A DNA stretch of 64,000 nt from Pseudomonadaceae bacterium (lineage in GTDB: Bacteria; Pseudomonadota; Gammaproteobacteria; Pseudomonadales; Azotimanducaceae): contig JANSWO010000005.1 in the NCBI GenBank assembly GCA_024743435.1, positions 232,617-296,616 on the forward strand. The letters are read 5' to 3'. This document shows, piece by piece, positions 62,726 through 64,000 of this stretch. The stretch's first letter is position 1. Each line of letters starts with the position of its first letter. The notes beneath the pieces are model-generated. The model saw only the letters and a program-made list of their open reading frames with translations, had not been told where the DNA came from and did no database searches. The position numbers were made by a program, and so were the translations under genes.

Positions 62726-62739
62726 TTAACGTTCGTTAA
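62726..62739. promoter_or_regulatory. Short inverted repeat upstream of the PEP-CTERM gene
   Basis: TTAACG and CGTTAA face each other around TT, just after the Coq4-family stop and about 170 bases before the PEP-CTERM start. It may be a regulator site; the evidence is symmetry only. Confidence 0.35.
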
Positions 62740-62906
62740 GACCGGCTGATTTCGATACATCACGCTTACAACCAGTAAAAACACTGATCTTTCGCAGCAC
62801 GTTTTACATCTTGGTTGCACCAACGGCATCGCACAGACAGATCATCTACCCGCCTCTTGCCATACTGCTCCGGCATCGAACGCAAATTCTCAAACAGAGG
62901 CAAATC

Positions 62907-63599
62907 ATGAAAAAGATTCTTTCCACAGCCCTGACAGCCGCTGCGCTGGTCGTGGCTCCAAGCGCCATGGGCTCACTGCTCTACGAGTACGATGTAGGCC
63001 CTGGTAACTTCGGCAACAGCGGCTTGAACGCTGATCAGCGCGCATACGATTCGATCAGCGCCAGCTACAACACAGATGGCACGCTGACATTCGCCACCGA
63101 GTTTGGTGCAGAAGCAGCCGACGGTTTCTGGACTGTGTTCTCAACGGGCCCGAACCCGAAGCGTCACGATAAAGAACTGGCGATCCTGTATGGCGATCTC
63201 TCATCAGGCGACTTGTTCGCTTATGAGTACAACGGTCTCAACAGCGCCAACTCCTGGAACACTCCGGGCAACCTGCTGGATTCGTTCAGCGGCGCGATCA
63301 CCAACACGGGATCAGGCTTCTCGCTGTCTATTGATGCCAACAACATCAACAACGCCAACCTGTCCAGCGACTGGACCGGCGTTGAGTTCGGCGAAAACAT
63401 CGGCCTGTGGTATCACCCAACCTGGGGCACGAACATGACGACGGATCCGTTCTCGTTCAGCTACAGCAATCAGGGTTGGTACGACATCTCGAACCACACC
63501 ACGACCGTTACCGACGTTCCTGAGCCAGGCACAGTGGCTCTGTTTGCTAGCGCATTGCTTGGTCTCTTCGGCTTACGCCGACGTCGCATCGCTGCCTAG
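62907..63599 (+). CDS. PEP-CTERM sorting domain protein
   Basis: This is a 230-residue exported protein. A signal peptide (MKKILSTALTAAALVVAPSA) is followed by a beta-rich, Asn- and Ser-rich region. The C-terminus has the sorting signal VPEPGTVALFASALLGLFGL followed by RRRR, cleaved by an exosortase; no exosortase gene is in the window. AGAGG lies 7 bases before the ATG. Such proteins are usually linked to exopolysaccharide or biofilm matrix. A terminator follows at once. Confidence 0.9.
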   Translation: MKKILSTALTAAALVVAPSAMGSLLYEYDVGPGNFGNSGLNADQRAYDSISASYNTDGTLTFATEFGAEAADGFWTVFSTGPNPKRHDKELAILYGDLSSGDLFAYEYNGLNSANSWNTPGNLLDSFSGAITNTGSGFSLSIDANNINNANLSSDWTGVEFGENIGLWYHPTWGTNMTTDPFSFSYSNQGWYDISNHTTTVTDVPEPGTVALFASALLGLFGLRRRRIAA

Positions 63600-63630
63600 A
63601 ACAACAATAACAATGCGTACGATGTGAGTA

Positions 63631-63652
63631 AGCGGGCTTCGGCCCGCTTTTT
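63631..63652 (+). terminator. Rho-independent terminator
   Basis: Stem AGCGGGC with GCCCGCT, tetraloop TTCG, then a T-run. It ends the PEP-CTERM transcript. Confidence 0.9.
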
Positions 63653-63653
63653 A

Positions 63654-63755
63654 GGCCGCTTTTTCTTATCGCTCGCATTGCGCGCGATAAGAAAAAGCGG
63701 CCAGACTCAACCCCCGCGAGAGCGGCAGACGATTTTCCACGTCGCAACGCGACGA
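63654..63755. repeat. Composite hairpin repeat, copy 1
   Basis: A hairpin with perfect 19-base arms (starting GGCCGCTTTTTC) is followed by CCAGACTCAACC, then GCGAGAGCGGCAGACGATTT and the small hairpin CGTCGC-AAC-GCGACG. The same unit recurs at 63906-64000, and its middle part is found inverted at 7913-7938. It is non-coding. Confidence 0.75.
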
Positions 63756-63794
63756 CGAAAATCTGTCGAGAGCGTCAACCTACTACCACCGCCC

Positions 63795-63828
63795 AACTAC
63801 TACCATCACCTAACTACTACCATCACCT
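63795..63828. repeat. Tandem 17-base repeat
   Basis: AACTACTACCATCACCT occurs twice in direct succession, in a C-rich stretch (63778-63890) between the two composite repeats. No coding potential is seen. Confidence 0.7.
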
Positions 63829-63905
63829 AACCTCATCCATCGCCCAACCACCTCCTTGCTCAACCTACCTCCGGTTACTCACCCCACCTTTGCGGCCCAG
63901 GGGCC

Positions 63906-64000
63906 TTTTCTTACCGCTCGCATCGCGAGCGATAAGAAAAAGCTCCCAGACTCAACACCCGAGAGAGCGGCAGACGATTTTCCACGTCGCAACGCGACAA
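63906..64000. repeat. Composite hairpin repeat, copy 2 (runs into window end)
   Basis: A hairpin with 16-base arms and one mismatch (TTTTCTTACCGCTCGC against GCGAGCGATAAGAAAA) is followed by CCCAGACTCAAC, GAGAGCGGCAGACGATTTTC and CGTCGCAACGCGAC. It repeats the order seen at 63654-63755 with few changes and is cut by the window edge. Confidence 0.75.

Overview
The window looks like chromosome from a GC-rich, aerobic to microaerobic Gammaproteobacterium, probably marine and not a model genus. The lineage call is inference. It rests on the yigA-xerC-yigB gene order, the porin-glnK-amtB and ubiK-yifB neighbourhoods, a SutA-like gene, a complete ccoNOQP-GHIS cluster, and both GlyGly-CTERM and PEP-CTERM proteins. 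I see no rRNA, tRNA, CRISPR array, prophage or intact transposase. Most of the window is housekeeping and regulatory chromosome with small accessory patches.

Layout. 0-4 kb: DUF484-xerC-yigB, then convergent thrC. 3.85-8.0 kb: an accessory block bounded by two copies of a palindromic, RAYT/MITE-like repeat. It holds a short SutA-like gene, two unknown exported proteins, an XRE regulator/nucleotidyltransferase pair with a clear operator, and hairpin repeats. 8-13 kb: amtB, glnK and a TorF-type porin behind a sigma-54 promoter, then ubiK and yifB. 13-20.7 kb: cytochrome c5, both subunits of methylcrotonyl-CoA carboxylase, and an alanine module (ald, Lrp-type regulator, alr). 20.8-33 kb: a 49-residue membrane protein, a LuxR/alpha-beta-hydrolase fusion whose catalytic residues look lost, a large coiled-coil protein, a sterol-desaturase-like enzyme, a rhombosortase beside its likely GlyGly-CTERM metalloprotease substrate, TetR with a Coq4-family gene, a serine hydrolase and a DUF4332 protein. 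33-43 kb: a DUF481 protein, a response regulator/LysM-FecR/CHASE2-kinase signalling operon, a mechanosensitive channel, a HerA-like ATPase and small genes. 43-54 kb: the cbb3 oxidase structural and assembly genes next to an E-for-D receiver, a hemerythrin protein and FixJ/FixL. 54-64 kb: a universal stress protein, an AsmA-like protein, a DUF454-phosphotransferase-kinase fusion, ArfB, an MFS transporter, a second Coq4-family gene, a PEP-CTERM protein, and more copies of the hairpin repeat.

How the genes fit together: the 43-54 kb region reads as one low-oxygen respiration unit, with oxidase, maturation factors, copper P-type ATPase, oxygen-sensing kinase and diiron/oxygen-binding protein. The 8-10.6 kb operon is nitrogen-responsive ammonium uptake. 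The 17-20 kb genes interconvert and oxidise alanine under a local Lrp-type regulator. The best candidates for something new are the LuxR/pseudo-hydrolase, the RR-LysM/FecR-CHASE2 operon, the two Coq4-family genes, the DUF454-kinase fusion and the repeat-bounded accessory block.
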